This document shows, in pieces, positions 16,064 to 24,656 of a DNA stretch of 64,000 nt. Below the pieces are notes generated by a model. The model saw only the letters and a list, made by a program, of their open reading frames with translations, was not told the origin of the DNA and did no database searches. Each line of letters begins with the position of its first letter. Within the stretch, counting starts at the first letter, position 1. Both the position numbers and the translations under genes were made by a program. Source of the DNA: Arsenicitalea aurantiaca (GTDB lineage Bacteria > Pseudomonadota > Alphaproteobacteria > Rhizobiales > Devosiaceae); the NCBI RefSeq assembly GCF_003994485.1, contig NZ_RZNJ01000003.1, forward strand, positions 186,525-250,524. Reading direction: 5' to 3'.

Positions 16064-17008
16064 TCAGCGCGGCGCGGCGGCCCTCCGCAGCCTGTCATTG
16101 ATCGCCTCGCCGAGCCCGGTTTCCGGGATCGGCGCCACCGCAATCCGTTGCGCCCCCGTCGCGTCGAGCGCATGGAGCATCGCGAAAAGATTGCGCGCCG
16201 CCTCCCTCAAATCCCCCGAAACCGAGAGATTGCGCAACGCTCCGGTTGCCGTTTCAGGCTCTTCTCCGAAGGCCAGATAGGCCTCCCCGGGCTCCGGAGA
16301 GGCCGCGTTGAGCCGCATGGCGGCGTTCGGGGCATAATGGCTGGCGAGCATGCCCGGGGCGGCGATTGGCGAGTCTTCCGAAGCCCTTGGCACCGGACGC
16401 TCGAGAACTGATTCAATCTCCTCGCGCCCCAGCGCGCCCGCGCGCAACTGCACGACGGCGTCGCCATCGATCGCAATGATGGTGGATTCGACGCCTGCGC
16501 TGCAGGGACCCCCATCGAGCACCGGGACCCGTCCGCCGAAACCGGCGACGACCTGCGCCGCGCTCGTGGGGGAAAGCCTGCCCGAGGGGTTCGCCGAAGG
16601 CGCCGCGAGCGGAACACCCGCCGCCTCGATCAGGGCGCGGGCGAGCGGATGGGCCGGAATGCGGATGCCCACGGTACCGAGCCCGGCGGTCACGATGTCG
16701 GCGATCCCGGCATCGGGGCGCAGCTTCAGGACCATCGTCAGGGGCCCCGGCCAGAAGCGCGCCAGCCGGTGCGCCAGCGGCGAGAATTCGGCAATCCGCT
16801 CGGCCATGTCGAGGTCGGCACAATGCACGATCAGCGGATTGAAGCGCGGCCGGCCCTTGGTCGTATAGATCCCGAGCACCGCATCGGCATTGGTCGCGTC
16901 CGCGCCCAGACCATAGACCGTCTCGGTGGGAAAGGCGACGACGCCGCCATTGCGCAGGATTGCCGCGAAATGCGCCAGATCGGGCGATAAAGGCTGGGTG
17001 TCGCTCAT
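16064..17008 (-). CDS. L-threonylcarbamoyladenylate synthase (Sua5/TsaC2 type)
   Basis: Makes threonylcarbamoyl-AMP from threonine, bicarbonate and ATP for the t6A37 modification of ANN-decoding tRNAs. 314 residues: YrdC domain (about 10-200) with PTETVYGLGADATN, the KGRPRFNPLIVH substrate motif and SANPSGRLSPT, then the extra Sua5 domain with APGMLASHYAP. The long form (Sua5/TsaC2) is therefore present. The start at 17008 (MSDTQPLS) avoids a 17-residue extension that overlaps the divergent promoter. Confidence 0.92.
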   Translation of the reverse strand: MSDTQPLSPDLAHFAAILRNGGVVAFPTETVYGLGADATNADAVLGIYTTKGRPRFNPLIVHCADLDMAERIAEFSPLAHRLARFWPGPLTMVLKLRPDAGIADIVTAGLGTVGIRIPAHPLARALIEAAGVPLAAPSANPSGRLSPTSAAQVVAGFGGRVPVLDGGPCSAGVESTIIAIDGDAVVQLRAGALGREEIESVLERPVPRASEDSPIAAPGMLASHYAPNAAMRLNAASPEPGEAYLAFGEEPETATGALRNLSVSGDLREAARNLFAMLHALDATGAQRIAVAPIPETGLGEAINDRLRRAAAPR

Positions 17009-17052
17009 CGGCCGTGTTTGACAAGGCCCGAGCCCCGCGTCAAGAAAGCCCG

Positions 17053-18000
17053 ATGACAACCCTGCTCGTCAGCCAGCGCAATTTCGATGCCCATGTGACC
17101 CCGCACGGTCATCCCGAACGCCCCGACCGGCTGCGCGCCGTCGAGGAGGCGCTCGATCATCCCGCCTTCGGGGCGCTCCGGCGCGAGGATGCGCCGTCGG
17201 GGGACCTCTCCCTCGCCGAGCTCGTCCACGGCCCGCGCTATCTCGCAACGCTCCGCAACGCCCGGCCCGCCGAGGGCATCGGCCAGCTCGACGCCGACAC
17301 CTTCATCGCCTCGGGCTCGCTCGACGTGTGCTCGACCGGCATCGGAGCCGGCCTGCGCGCGCTCGATGCGGTGCTGCTGGGGGAAGTCGACAATGCCTTC
17401 TGCGCCATCCGCCCGCCCGGCCATCACGCCGAGATCGACCGGCCGATGGGCTTCTGCCTCGTCAACACCATCGCCATCGTCGCACGCGAGGCACAGCGCA
17501 AATACGGCGCCGAGCGCATCGCCATCGTCGATTTCGATGTCCATCACGGCAATGGCACCGAGGATATCTTCAAGGACGATCCGAGCGTCTTTTATGCCTC
17601 GAGCCACCAGATGCCGCTTTATCCGGGTACCGGCGCGCCGAGCGTCACCGGGGTCGGCAACATCTGCAACGTTCCGCTCGACCCCCATACCGGCGGGGAG
17701 GCCATGCGCGCCGCCTATGCGGACGTGATCTTTCCCGCAATGGCCGATTTCGCGCCCGACCTGCTGCTTGTTTCGGCCGGGTTCGACGCGGACCATCGCG
17801 ATCCCCTCGCCCAGCTCGACTGGCTGCCGGCCGATTTCGGCTGGCTGACCGCCAGGCTTCTCGAATTTGCCGACCGTCGCTGCGGCAACCGGCTGGTTTC
17901 CCTTCTCGAGGGGGGCTATGACCGCGACGGGCTTGCCGAAGGCGCCGCCGCCCATGTCGCGAGCCTCATGACCGGCAACGCCGCTCCACCCCTTCGCTGA
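17053..18000 (+). CDS. Histone-deacetylase-family amidohydrolase
   Basis: A zinc amidohydrolase of the arginase/deacetylase superfamily, 315 residues. The active site looks intact: tandem His in RPPGHHAEIDRPMGFC, metal ligands in VDFDVHHGNGTEDIF, the later Asp in SAGFDADHRDPL, and EGGYD near the end. Bacterial members act on acetylated polyamines, acetoin-related compounds or lysines. It lies 12 bases before xseB and starts a run that continues into the SCO1 and tlyA genes. The substrate is unknown. Confidence 0.88.
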   Translation: MTTLLVSQRNFDAHVTPHGHPERPDRLRAVEEALDHPAFGALRREDAPSGDLSLAELVHGPRYLATLRNARPAEGIGQLDADTFIASGSLDVCSTGIGAGLRALDAVLLGEVDNAFCAIRPPGHHAEIDRPMGFCLVNTIAIVAREAQRKYGAERIAIVDFDVHHGNGTEDIFKDDPSVFYASSHQMPLYPGTGAPSVTGVGNICNVPLDPHTGGEAMRAAYADVIFPAMADFAPDLLLVSAGFDADHRDPLAQLDWLPADFGWLTARLLEFADRRCGNRLVSLLEGGYDRDGLAEGAAAHVASLMTGNAAPPLR

Positions 18001-18012
18001 GGACCATTTCCA

Positions 18013-18261
18013 TTGGCTGACACAGACCATCAGGACATCAAGGCGCTGAGCTTCGAGGCTGCCCTCGACCAGCTCGAGCAGATCGTGCGCAAGCTCGAGA
18101 GCGGACAGGCGCCGCTCCAGGAATCGATCACCATCTACGAGCGCGGCGAAGCGCTAAAAGCCCATTGCGAAACCCTGCTGCGGCAGGCCGAGGCGCGGAT
18201 CGAGAAGATCACGCTTTCCCGCGACGGCAAGGCCACCGGCACTGAGCCCCTCGATCCCTGA
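18013..18261 (+). CDS. xseB: Exodeoxyribonuclease VII small subunit
   Basis: Small subunit of the bidirectional single-strand exonuclease used in mismatch and recombination repair. 82 residues, the family size. The core [20 protein letters not shown] is the XseB signature, followed by a second helix ([20 protein letters not shown]). The start is a TTG at 18013, 12 bases after the HDAC-like gene. The xseA gene is not in this window. Confidence 0.92.
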   Translation: MADTDHQDIKALSFEAALDQLEQIVRKLESGQAPLQESITIYERGEALKAHCETLLRQAEARIEKITLSRDGKATGTEPLDP

Positions 18262-18284
18262 TCTTATCTCCGGAGTCCGATCCC

Positions 18285-18899
18285 ATGGCCCAGGAGCCTA
18301 AGGAATCCTCGCGCGTCCTCGCCCGCTTCCGCGTCATGCTATGGGCGCTCGTCGCCATCGTCGCGGTGGGCGCTACGGGGCTCTATTTCATCCGCCCGCC
18401 GGCCAACCCGCTCGGGGTGACGGGCACCGCCTTCAGCGCCGAAACCACCGATGGCGCAAGGTTCACCGAGGCGGACCTGCGCGGCACGCCCTCGCTCGTC
18501 TTCTTCGGCTTCACCTGGTGCCCGGATGTCTGCCCGACCTCGCTGGCCGAGATGACCGCGATCCGCGCCGATCTCGGCTACTCCCCCGACCAGCTCCGCA
18601 TCATCTTCGCCACGGTCGATCCCGAACGCGATACGCCCCAGGTGCTCGCCGACTATCTGGGCACCTTCGATCCCACCATTGTCGGGCTCACCGGCACCGA
18701 GGCCGAAGTCGAGGCCACCAAAGCCGCCTTCGGTGTCTATTCGGAGAAGGGCGAGGATGACGGGTCGGGCACATATCTCGTCGATCACACCGCCAGCGTC
18801 TTCCTCATCGGCGCGGATGGCGGCTTTGCCGGGACAATCGCCTACACCGAAAGCCGCGATACCGCCCGCGCCAAGGTCGAGCGGCTGGTCGAGGGTTGA
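18285..18899 (+). CDS. SCO1/SenC copper chaperone
   Basis: Membrane-tethered thioredoxin-fold protein that delivers copper to the CuA site of cytochrome c oxidase. 204 residues: an N-terminal anchor (about 17-35), then a periplasmic domain with CPDVC (CxxxC) and the conserved His in YLVDHTASVFLI, the three Cu ligands. Its stop codon overlaps the start of tlyA, so the genes are coupled. No oxidase genes are nearby. Confidence 0.9.
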   Translation: MAQEPKESSRVLARFRVMLWALVAIVAVGATGLYFIRPPANPLGVTGTAFSAETTDGARFTEADLRGTPSLVFFGFTWCPDVCPTSLAEMTAIRADLGYSPDQLRIIFATVDPERDTPQVLADYLGTFDPTIVGLTGTEAEVEATKAAFGVYSEKGEDDGSGTYLVDHTASVFLIGADGGFAGTIAYTESRDTARAKVERLVEG

Positions 18900-19648
18900 G
18901 CGTGGAGCGGCTGCGGCTCGACCGCGCGCTCGAACTGCGCGGGCTCTGCCCCAGCCGGGCCCGCGCGCGCGACGCGATCCTGCGCGGCACGGTCAGCGTC
19001 AACGGCCAGAAAGCATCCAAGCCCAACATGATGGTGGCGGAGGCCGACCGCGTCACGCTCGATGATCCGGCCGCCCGCTACGTCTCCCGCGCGGCGCTCA
19101 AGCTCGTCGCCGGGCTCGACACGGGGGCCGTTCAAGTCGCCGGCCGCATCTGTCTCGATATCGGGGCCTCGACGGGCGGCTTCACCCAGGTGCTCCTCGA
19201 GCGCGGCGCGGCGCACATCCATGCCGTCGATGTCGGCCACGGCCAGTTCCACGACACGCTTCGCGCCGATCCGGCCATCACCCTTCATGAAGGTCTCAAC
19301 GCCCGCGACCTCACGCCCGCCCAGATCCCCGAGCCGGTCGGGCTCATCGTTTCGGATGTGAGTTTCGTCTCGGTCACCAAGGTGCTCGCACCGGCCCTCG
19401 CGCTTGCCGCGCCCGGCGCCGATGCGGTCATCCTCATCAAGCCGCAATTCGAGGTCGGCCGCGCTTTCGTGGGCAAGGGCGGCATCGTCACCGACACCAC
19501 GGCGATCGGCCGGGCCATCGCCGAGGTGATCGCCTTCATGGCCGAAAACGGCTTTGCGCACCGCCTTTCCATCCCCTCGCCCATCGCGGGCGGGGACGGC
19601 AATCGGGAAACGGTCGCCGTCTTTCGGGCTGCTGGAACCCCTCAGTAG
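18896..19648 (+). CDS. TlyA-family rRNA 2'-O-methyltransferase
   Basis: A 250-residue protein with an N-terminal S4 RNA-binding domain (about 1-60, [20 protein letters not shown]) and an FtsJ-like SAM methyltransferase domain ([36 protein letters not shown]). TlyA of mycobacteria methylates 16S C1409 and 23S C1920; some homologues are annotated as haemolysins. The start is TTG at 18896, overlapping the SCO1 stop; a GTG two codons on is an alternative. It overlaps the convergent aroC by 7 bases. Confidence 0.9.
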   Translation: MSVERLRLDRALELRGLCPSRARARDAILRGTVSVNGQKASKPNMMVAEADRVTLDDPAARYVSRAALKLVAGLDTGAVQVAGRICLDIGASTGGFTQVLLERGAAHIHAVDVGHGQFHDTLRADPAITLHEGLNARDLTPAQIPEPVGLIVSDVSFVSVTKVLAPALALAAPGADAVILIKPQFEVGRAFVGKGGIVTDTTAIGRAIAEVIAFMAENGFAHRLSIPSPIAGGDGNRETVAVFRAAGTPQ

Positions 19649-20748
19649 CCGACCGGGCCCTCGCGTCCCGTCTGCCCCCGATGCATGAGCTTGTGGTCGG
19701 CGAGCACGCACGCCATCATCGCCTCCCCGATCGGAACGGCGCGGATGCCGACGCAGGGGTCATGCCGGCCCTTGGTGACGATGTCGGTATCGACATTCTC
19801 TGTCGTCACCGTCTGGCGCGGCGTCAGGATCGAGGAGGTCGGCTTCACCGCGAACCGCACGACCACCGGATCGCCATTGGAAATCCCCCCCAGAATGCCG
19901 CCTGCGGCATTGGAGAGGAAATAGGGCCGGTCCGGCCCTGCGCGCATCTGGTCGGCATTTTCCGTTCCGGTCAGTGCCGCCGCCTCGAAGCCCGCCCCGA
20001 TCTCGACCGCCTTCACCGCATTGATCGACATCATCGCCGAGGCGAGGTCGGCGCTGAGCTTGCCATAGATCGGCGCGCCCCAGCCCACCGGCACGTTCTC
20101 GGCCACGACCTCGACGATCGCGCCCACCGAATCGCCGCTCTTCCTGATCCCGTCGAGATAGTCGGCCCAGCGTGCCGCAGCCTCCTTGTCCGCGCAGAAG
20201 AAGGGGTTGTTGCCCACTTCATCCCAGTCGAAATTATTGTAGTCGATCTTGTGCGGCCCCACCTGCACGAGGCTCGCGCGCACGACGACGTCGCCGAGCA
20301 CCGCCCGCGCCACCGCGCCTGCCGCCACCCGCGCCACCGTCTCGCGCGCCGACGAGCGCCCGCCGCCCCGATAGTCGCGCAAGCCATATTTCTGGTGATA
20401 GGTATAGTCGGCGTGCCCGGGCCGGTATTTGTCGCGGATCTCGGAATAATCCTTGGAGCGCTGGTCGGTGTTCTCGACCATCATCGCAATCGAGGTGCCC
20501 GTCGTGCGCGGGCCATCGGTCCGCTCGTCCTCGAAGACGCCCGAGAGGATGCGCACTTCGTCCGCCTCGCGCCGCTGGGTGGTGAAGCGCGACTGCCCCG
20601 GCTTGCGCCTGTCGAGGTCGCGCTGGACCATCTCGGGGGTCAGCACCAGCCCCGGCGGGCACCCATCGACCACCACGCCCACCGCCGGCCCATGGCTCTC
20701 GCCCCAGCTGGTGAAGCGAAACAGATGGCCGAAACTGTTGTGCGACAT
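19642..20748 (-). CDS. aroC: Chorismate synthase
   Basis: Last step of the shikimate pathway, turning EPSP into chorismate with reduced FMN. 368 residues. Signatures present: [20 protein letters not shown] at the N-terminus (conserved His), [18 protein letters not shown] in the middle and [17 protein letters not shown] near the end. No aro neighbours. Upstream lies the decayed toxin-antitoxin patch. Confidence 0.96.
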   Translation of the reverse strand: MSHNSFGHLFRFTSWGESHGPAVGVVVDGCPPGLVLTPEMVQRDLDRRKPGQSRFTTQRREADEVRILSGVFEDERTDGPRTTGTSIAMMVENTDQRSKDYSEIRDKYRPGHADYTYHQKYGLRDYRGGGRSSARETVARVAAGAVARAVLGDVVVRASLVQVGPHKIDYNNFDWDEVGNNPFFCADKEAAARWADYLDGIRKSGDSVGAIVEVVAENVPVGWGAPIYGKLSADLASAMMSINAVKAVEIGAGFEAAALTGTENADQMRAGPDRPYFLSNAAGGILGGISNGDPVVVRFAVKPTSSILTPRQTVTTENVDTDIVTKGRHDPCVGIRAVPIGEAMMACVLADHKLMHRGQTGREGPVGY

Positions 20749-20796
20749 GGGCTCTTTCTCCGATTGCAGGCTTTCTAGGCAGGCGATGGCCCCGGG

Positions 20797-21092
20797 TCAA
20801 TCGAGGGCGTCGAGCGCACGCGCTGCCGCAAGATAGACCTTGTCGGCTTCACGCTTGCCGACGGCGAGGACGATCACCGTGACGATTTCGTCCTCGACCC
20901 GATAGACGAGCCGATAACCGGCGCTGCGCAGCTTGATCTTGTAGCACCCCGCATCTTGCGCAGTGCATCGGCTTCCACGCGGGGCGCCTGCAGCCGCTCG
21001 GCAAGCTTGGTCGCGAACTGCTTGCGCAGACCGGGGTCGAGACGCTGCCATTCCTTGTGGGCACTCCGCGCGAAGCGGAGGCTATAGCTCAT
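20797..21092 (-). pseudogene. RelE-type toxin, frameshifted
   Basis: The N-terminal half (MSYSLRFARSAHKEWQRLDP, to DALRKM) lies in one frame from 21092. The C-terminal half (CYKIKLRSAGYRLVYRVEDE onward to ALDALD) is in another frame ending at 20797. Together they make a complete RelE/ParE-fold mRNA interferase of about 98 residues. The break falls at 20944-20952 (CCCCGC), where restoring one base would give the family's usual M-x-G-C-Y. A one-base loss has therefore inactivated the toxin, unless it is a sequencing error. The upstream antitoxin is intact. Confidence 0.8.
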
Positions 21093-21345
21093 CGATAGCG
21101 ACCTCTACGGTCGGCTCATCCTGCCGCTCGCGCACGATCTCGGCCAGCCGCGCATCGTCGATCTCCTCGAGAAGCGCTTCATAGACCGCCGGATCGACGA
21201 GATAGGCGACGACGCGATTGTGATTGAGCACACCCACCGCACCGCCGCTCGCTGAGCTCGCAGCGATCGCCGCCGACGGGTTCTTTTTCAGATCGGTGAT
21301 GCTGACCACGAAGTCCGCATCGATCCTCTGCACATGCCTGTTCAT
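21082..21345 (-). CDS. RelB/Phd-type antitoxin
   Basis: An 87-residue antitoxin paired with the broken RelE gene, which it overlaps by 11 bases. The N-terminal Phd/YefM DNA-binding region contains FVVSITDLKKNPSAAIAAS and VGVLNHNRVVAYLVDPAVYE. The acidic C-terminal helix (LLEEIDDARLAEIVRERQDE) would wrap the toxin. The start at 21345 (MNRHVQRIDAD) was chosen by homology; the longer frame runs over the upstream operator. Confidence 0.87.
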   Translation of the reverse strand: MNRHVQRIDADFVVSITDLKKNPSAAIAASSASGGAVGVLNHNRVVAYLVDPAVYEALLEEIDDARLAEIVRERQDEPTVEVAIDEL

Positions 21346-21390
21346 TTCAGCACCTTTTTCCGTACTGAATTTAGCACTTTTTCTGATCGG
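21346..21390 (-). promoter_or_regulatory. Probable autoregulatory operator of the RelB-type antitoxin
   Basis: An AT-rich block just before the antitoxin start holds two copies of a GAAAAAG(G)TGCT element and the imperfect palindrome GTGCTAAATTCAGTAC. Antitoxins of this type repress their own operon through such sites. It overlaps the end of the VapB-type gene. Confidence 0.4.
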
Positions 21391-21604
21391 TGGATAGCAA
21401 TCCTTCGTCCCGTTCGGGTAGCTCAAAAGCCAGTGGCTCAAGTCCTGCAAGGACATCTCGCAGGCTAGGACGTTCGACCGGCTCGACAATCAGACGATGT
21501 CCGTCGCGACGGATTACCGCCTCGGTTCCAGGAACCTCGAAACCGGGCGGGAGTTCAATAACTTGAATACCGCTGGTCCTCTGCAGTCGCACGCGTGCTT
21601 GCAC
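21371..21604 (-). CDS. Orphan VapB/AbrB-type antitoxin
   Basis: A 77-residue protein starting at a GTG preceded by a perfect AAGGAGG. The N-terminal region (RLQRTSGIQVIELPPGFEVP, then GTEAVIRRDGHRLIVEPVER) is the swapped-hairpin AbrB DNA-binding fold of VapB antitoxins. The tail is acidic (FELPERDEGL). Normally a VapC PIN-domain toxin follows directly; here the next gene is the RelB-type antitoxin, so the partner toxin is missing. Confidence 0.75.
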   Translation of the reverse strand: MQARVRLQRTSGIQVIELPPGFEVPGTEAVIRRDGHRLIVEPVERPSLRDVLAGLEPLAFELPERDEGLLSTDQKKC

Positions 21605-21633
21605 CGGAAACCTCCTTCCCGAGCCTGATCCGC

Positions 21634-22245
21634 CTATCCCCCGATCAGCTCCATCATGCCGGGCCGAAAATGCATGATCACGTCCTGCGGCGGGGCCCAG
21701 TTGATGACGTCCCCGATCGCCGCGCCCTCGATCAGCACTCGCAGCGTGCGCGCGATCCCGCCATGGGCGACCACCACCGAGGGGCCGGTCAGGACGCCGG
21801 CAAATTCGAGGAGCCGCGCCTCGACGTCGCGATAGTTCTCGCCCGCCTCGGGGCGGAACTCCCAATAGCTCGCGTCGCGCTCGCCGGTCGCGGTCACAAG
21901 GTCAGACGGCAGTTCGGAGTGCAGGAGCCCCTCGAGCGCGCCGAACGAAATCTCGACGAGCCGGACATCGAACTGCACCTCGGGCAGGGGCGCAGGAAAA
22001 GCCGCCCGCACCCGCTCCATCGTCTCGCGCGTGCGGGTCAGCGGGGAGGCGTGCCATTGAAGCGACGCCGGGTCGATGCCGCGTTCGGCCAGCACCTTGT
22101 GCAGCACCACGCCATTGCGGTCCGCCTGCGCCTGTCCGCGCGCGTTGAGGGGGATGTCCTTGCGGCCCTGATAACGCTTTTCGGCGTTCCAGGGCGTCTC
22201 CCCGTGGCGGATGAAATAGATCTCGGGCCAGGCGATCTCGGCCAT
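21634..22245 (-). CDS. Histidine phosphatase (phosphoglycerate-mutase-like)
   Basis: A 203-residue histidine phosphatase. The phospho-acceptor motif is YFIRHGETPWN (about residues 10-20), with Arg in SPLTRTRETMERV and the second His in VVVAHGGIARTLR. It belongs to the cofactor-independent-of-BPG 'GpmB-like' phosphatase group, many of which are general phosphatases and not glycolytic mutases. It lies 2 bases after fabI on the same strand. Confidence 0.87.
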   Translation of the reverse strand: MAEIAWPEIYFIRHGETPWNAEKRYQGRKDIPLNARGQAQADRNGVVLHKVLAERGIDPASLQWHASPLTRTRETMERVRAAFPAPLPEVQFDVRLVEISFGALEGLLHSELPSDLVTATGERDASYWEFRPEAGENYRDVEARLLEFAGVLTGPSVVVAHGGIARTLRVLIEGAAIGDVINWAPPQDVIMHFRPGMMELIGG

Positions 22246-22247
22246 CT

Positions 22248-23054
22248 CTACTCCTGCGGGGCGGCCTCGGCGTCGAGCAGCTTCATGCCCACGATGTTGT
22301 AGCCGGCATCCACGTAATGGATCTCGCCCGTCACCCCGCTCGCAAGGTCGGACAGCAGGTAAAGCGCCGAGCCGCCGACATCGTCGATGCTCACATTGCG
22401 CCGCAGCGGCGCATTGGCCTCCTGCCAGTGCAGCATGTCGCGCAGGCCCGAAATCCCCGAGGCCGCGAGCGTCTTGATCGCGCCGGCCGAGATCGCGTTG
22501 ACGCGGATGCCGTTCTTGCCCATGTCGACGGCGAGATAGCGCACCGAGGCTTCGAGCGCGGCCTTGGCGACGCCCATCACATTGTAGTTCGGCACGTATT
22601 TGTCCGAGCCGTAATAGGTCAGCGTCAGCAGCGATCCGCCGGGGCTCATCAGCTTTTCGGCGCGCTTGGCGACGGCGGTGAACGAATAGACCGAGATGTT
22701 CATGGTCAGCGCGAAATTCTCCGCGCTCGTATCGATGTAGCGGCCCTCTAGCTCTTCCTTGTTGGAAAAGCCGATGGCGTGGACGAGGAAGTCGAGCTTG
22801 CCCCAGCGGCTCTCGATTTCCGCAAAGGTCTTGTCGACGGCCGCATCGTCGGCAACGTCGCATTCAACGAGGAAGTTCGAGCCGAGCTCGGCGGCCAGCG
22901 GCTCCACGCGGCGCTTTAGCGCTTCGCCCTGATAGGAGAAGGCGAGCTCGGCGCCCTGGCTGCCCAGCGCCTTGGCAATGCCCCAGGCGATCGAGCGGTT
23001 GTTCGCCAGTCCCATGATCAGGCCGCGCTTGCCGTTCATCAACCCCTGAGCCAT
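22248..23054 (-). CDS. fabI: Enoyl-[acyl-carrier-protein] reductase (NADH) FabI
   Basis: Final reduction of each fatty-acid elongation cycle. 268 residues. The dinucleotide region is [21 protein letters not shown], the catalytic Tyr-x6-Lys pair is YNVMGVAK, and [13 protein letters not shown] is the substrate loop. The start at 23054 ([11 protein letters not shown]) fits the family; the upstream frame overlaps the divergent gene. Together with the downstream phosphatase it forms a two-gene unit. Confidence 0.95.
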   Translation of the reverse strand: MAQGLMNGKRGLIMGLANNRSIAWGIAKALGSQGAELAFSYQGEALKRRVEPLAAELGSNFLVECDVADDAAVDKTFAEIESRWGKLDFLVHAIGFSNKEELEGRYIDTSAENFALTMNISVYSFTAVAKRAEKLMSPGGSLLTLTYYGSDKYVPNYNVMGVAKAALEASVRYLAVDMGKNGIRVNAISAGAIKTLAASGISGLRDMLHWQEANAPLRRNVSIDDVGGSALYLLSDLASGVTGEIHYVDAGYNIVGMKLLDAEAAPQE

Positions 23055-23169
23055 CGTCTCGTCCTCTCGTCTTGGTTCCGGCCCGGTTTGTGGCACAGCC
23101 CCCCCGCCGCGGCAAGTCCGGCCGGTTTGGGCTTTGCACCCGGCGGCCGGCGCAGCTAAGGTCGGGAAC

Positions 23170-24591
23170 ATGAAGCTGACCCGCGAAGAGATCACCGCCG
23201 CCCTTGTCGGGCTCCTGGGCGCCGACAGCGTCATTGTCGAGCCGGTGCGGATGGATCCCTATCTGAGGGAGCCGCGCAAGCGCTTCCACCAGCCCGCCGC
23301 CGCCATCGCCCTGCCCCACGACGTGCCTGCCCTGCAGGCGCTGGCGCGCTGGGCCAATGAGCATCGCGTGCCGCTGATCCCGCAGGGCGGCAATACCGGG
23401 CTCGTCGGCGGCCAGGTTCCGCTCGGTGAAAACGAGGTCGTCGTCAGCCTCGTCCGGCTCGACAAGGTGCGCGCGCTCAATGCCGAGGCCGGGCACATGA
23501 CGCTCGAGGCCGGCGTCGTCCTCGAGACCGCCCAAAGCCTTGCCGCCGATGCCGGCGCGCTCTTTCCGCTCTACCTTGCAAGCCAGGGCTCCGCACGCAT
23601 CGGCGGGGTGCTCTCCTCCAATGCAGGGGGCGTGCAGGTCCTCGCCTATGGCAACGCGCGCGAACTCTGCCTCGGGGTGGAGGCCGTTCTTGCCGATGGC
23701 CGGCTCTATCAGGGGCTGGGCTCGCTGCGGAAGGACAATACGGGCTACGACCTCAAGGACCTGCTGATCGGCGCCGAAGGCACGCTCGGCTTCATAACGG
23801 CTGCCACCCTGAAGCTCTTTCCCATGCCCCAGGGGCACGAGACGGCGCTCTGTTCGGTCAATTCGCCCGAGGCTGCGCTCGCTCTTTTCTACGACATGCG
23901 CAGGCGCGCCGCCGGCACGCTCACCGCCTTCGAGATCATTCCCGCCTTCGGGCTCGACATTCAACTGCGCCACCGCATGCTCGATCGGGATCCCACGGCC
24001 GGGCCCTCGCCCTGGTATTGCCTCCTCGAAATCTCCCGGCCCGCCGGCGGTCCGGAGGGCACGCTGATGGCGGCGCTCGAAGCGGCCTTCGAAAGCGGCG
24101 GGGTCGATGACGCGGTGATCGCCGAATCGCTCGAGGAGCGCGCCCGCATGTGGGCCTTCCGCGAGCAGATGTCCGAGTGCCAGAGCCGCGAGGGCGCTTC
24201 GATCAAGCATGATGTGAGCGTGCCCATCGCCGCGGTGCCGGAACTCATCGCCCGCGGCTCGGAAGCGGCGGTCAACCTCCTACCCGGCATCCGCCCCTGC
24301 CCGTTCGGGCATATGGGCGATGGCAACATCCACTTCAATTTCAGCCAGCCCGTCGATGCCGATCCCAAGGCCTTCATGGCCGGGGCCGAGCCCATCCACG
24401 CGGCGATCTACGAGATCGTCGTAGGCCTTGGCGGCTCGGTCTCGGCAGAGCACGGCATCGGCCAGCTCAAGACCGGCCTTCTCGCCTCGGTCAAGGATCC
24501 GGTGGCGCTACAGATGATGGCCGCCATCAAGGCCGCGCTCGACCCGCACGGCATTCTCAATCCGGGCAAGCTGCTGCCGCCGTCACCCTGA
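23170..24591 (+). CDS. FAD-linked 2-hydroxyacid dehydrogenase (GlcD / D-2-hydroxyglutarate type)
   Basis: A 473-residue flavoprotein of the VAO fold. FAD-binding segments: [36 protein letters not shown] and [20 protein letters not shown]. The C-terminal FAD-oxidase domain has metal/substrate residues in [14 protein letters not shown] and [12 protein letters not shown]. Closest in design to D-2-hydroxyglutarate or D-lactate dehydrogenases. The ATG at 23170 starts [12 protein letters not shown]. It is divergent from fabI. Confidence 0.9.
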   Translation: MKLTREEITAALVGLLGADSVIVEPVRMDPYLREPRKRFHQPAAAIALPHDVPALQALARWANEHRVPLIPQGGNTGLVGGQVPLGENEVVVSLVRLDKVRALNAEAGHMTLEAGVVLETAQSLAADAGALFPLYLASQGSARIGGVLSSNAGGVQVLAYGNARELCLGVEAVLADGRLYQGLGSLRKDNTGYDLKDLLIGAEGTLGFITAATLKLFPMPQGHETALCSVNSPEAALALFYDMRRRAAGTLTAFEIIPAFGLDIQLRHRMLDRDPTAGPSPWYCLLEISRPAGGPEGTLMAALEAAFESGGVDDAVIAESLEERARMWAFREQMSECQSREGASIKHDVSVPIAAVPELIARGSEAAVNLLPGIRPCPFGHMGDGNIHFNFSQPVDADPKAFMAGAEPIHAAIYEIVVGLGGSVSAEHGIGQLKTGLLASVKDPVALQMMAAIKAALDPHGILNPGKLLPPSP

Positions 24592-24656
24592 TGCCCAATT
24601 CGGCACTAAGGTGCCGCCCCTTCTCGCCTTCTCCGCCACAAGCCGATACGGATCCC

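Noticed and set aside
21525-21555. GGAAC-N17-GTT on the plus strand inside the VapB-type gene
   Set aside because: Resembles the EcfG pattern but lies within a coding region and points at no gene or terminator; likely chance.
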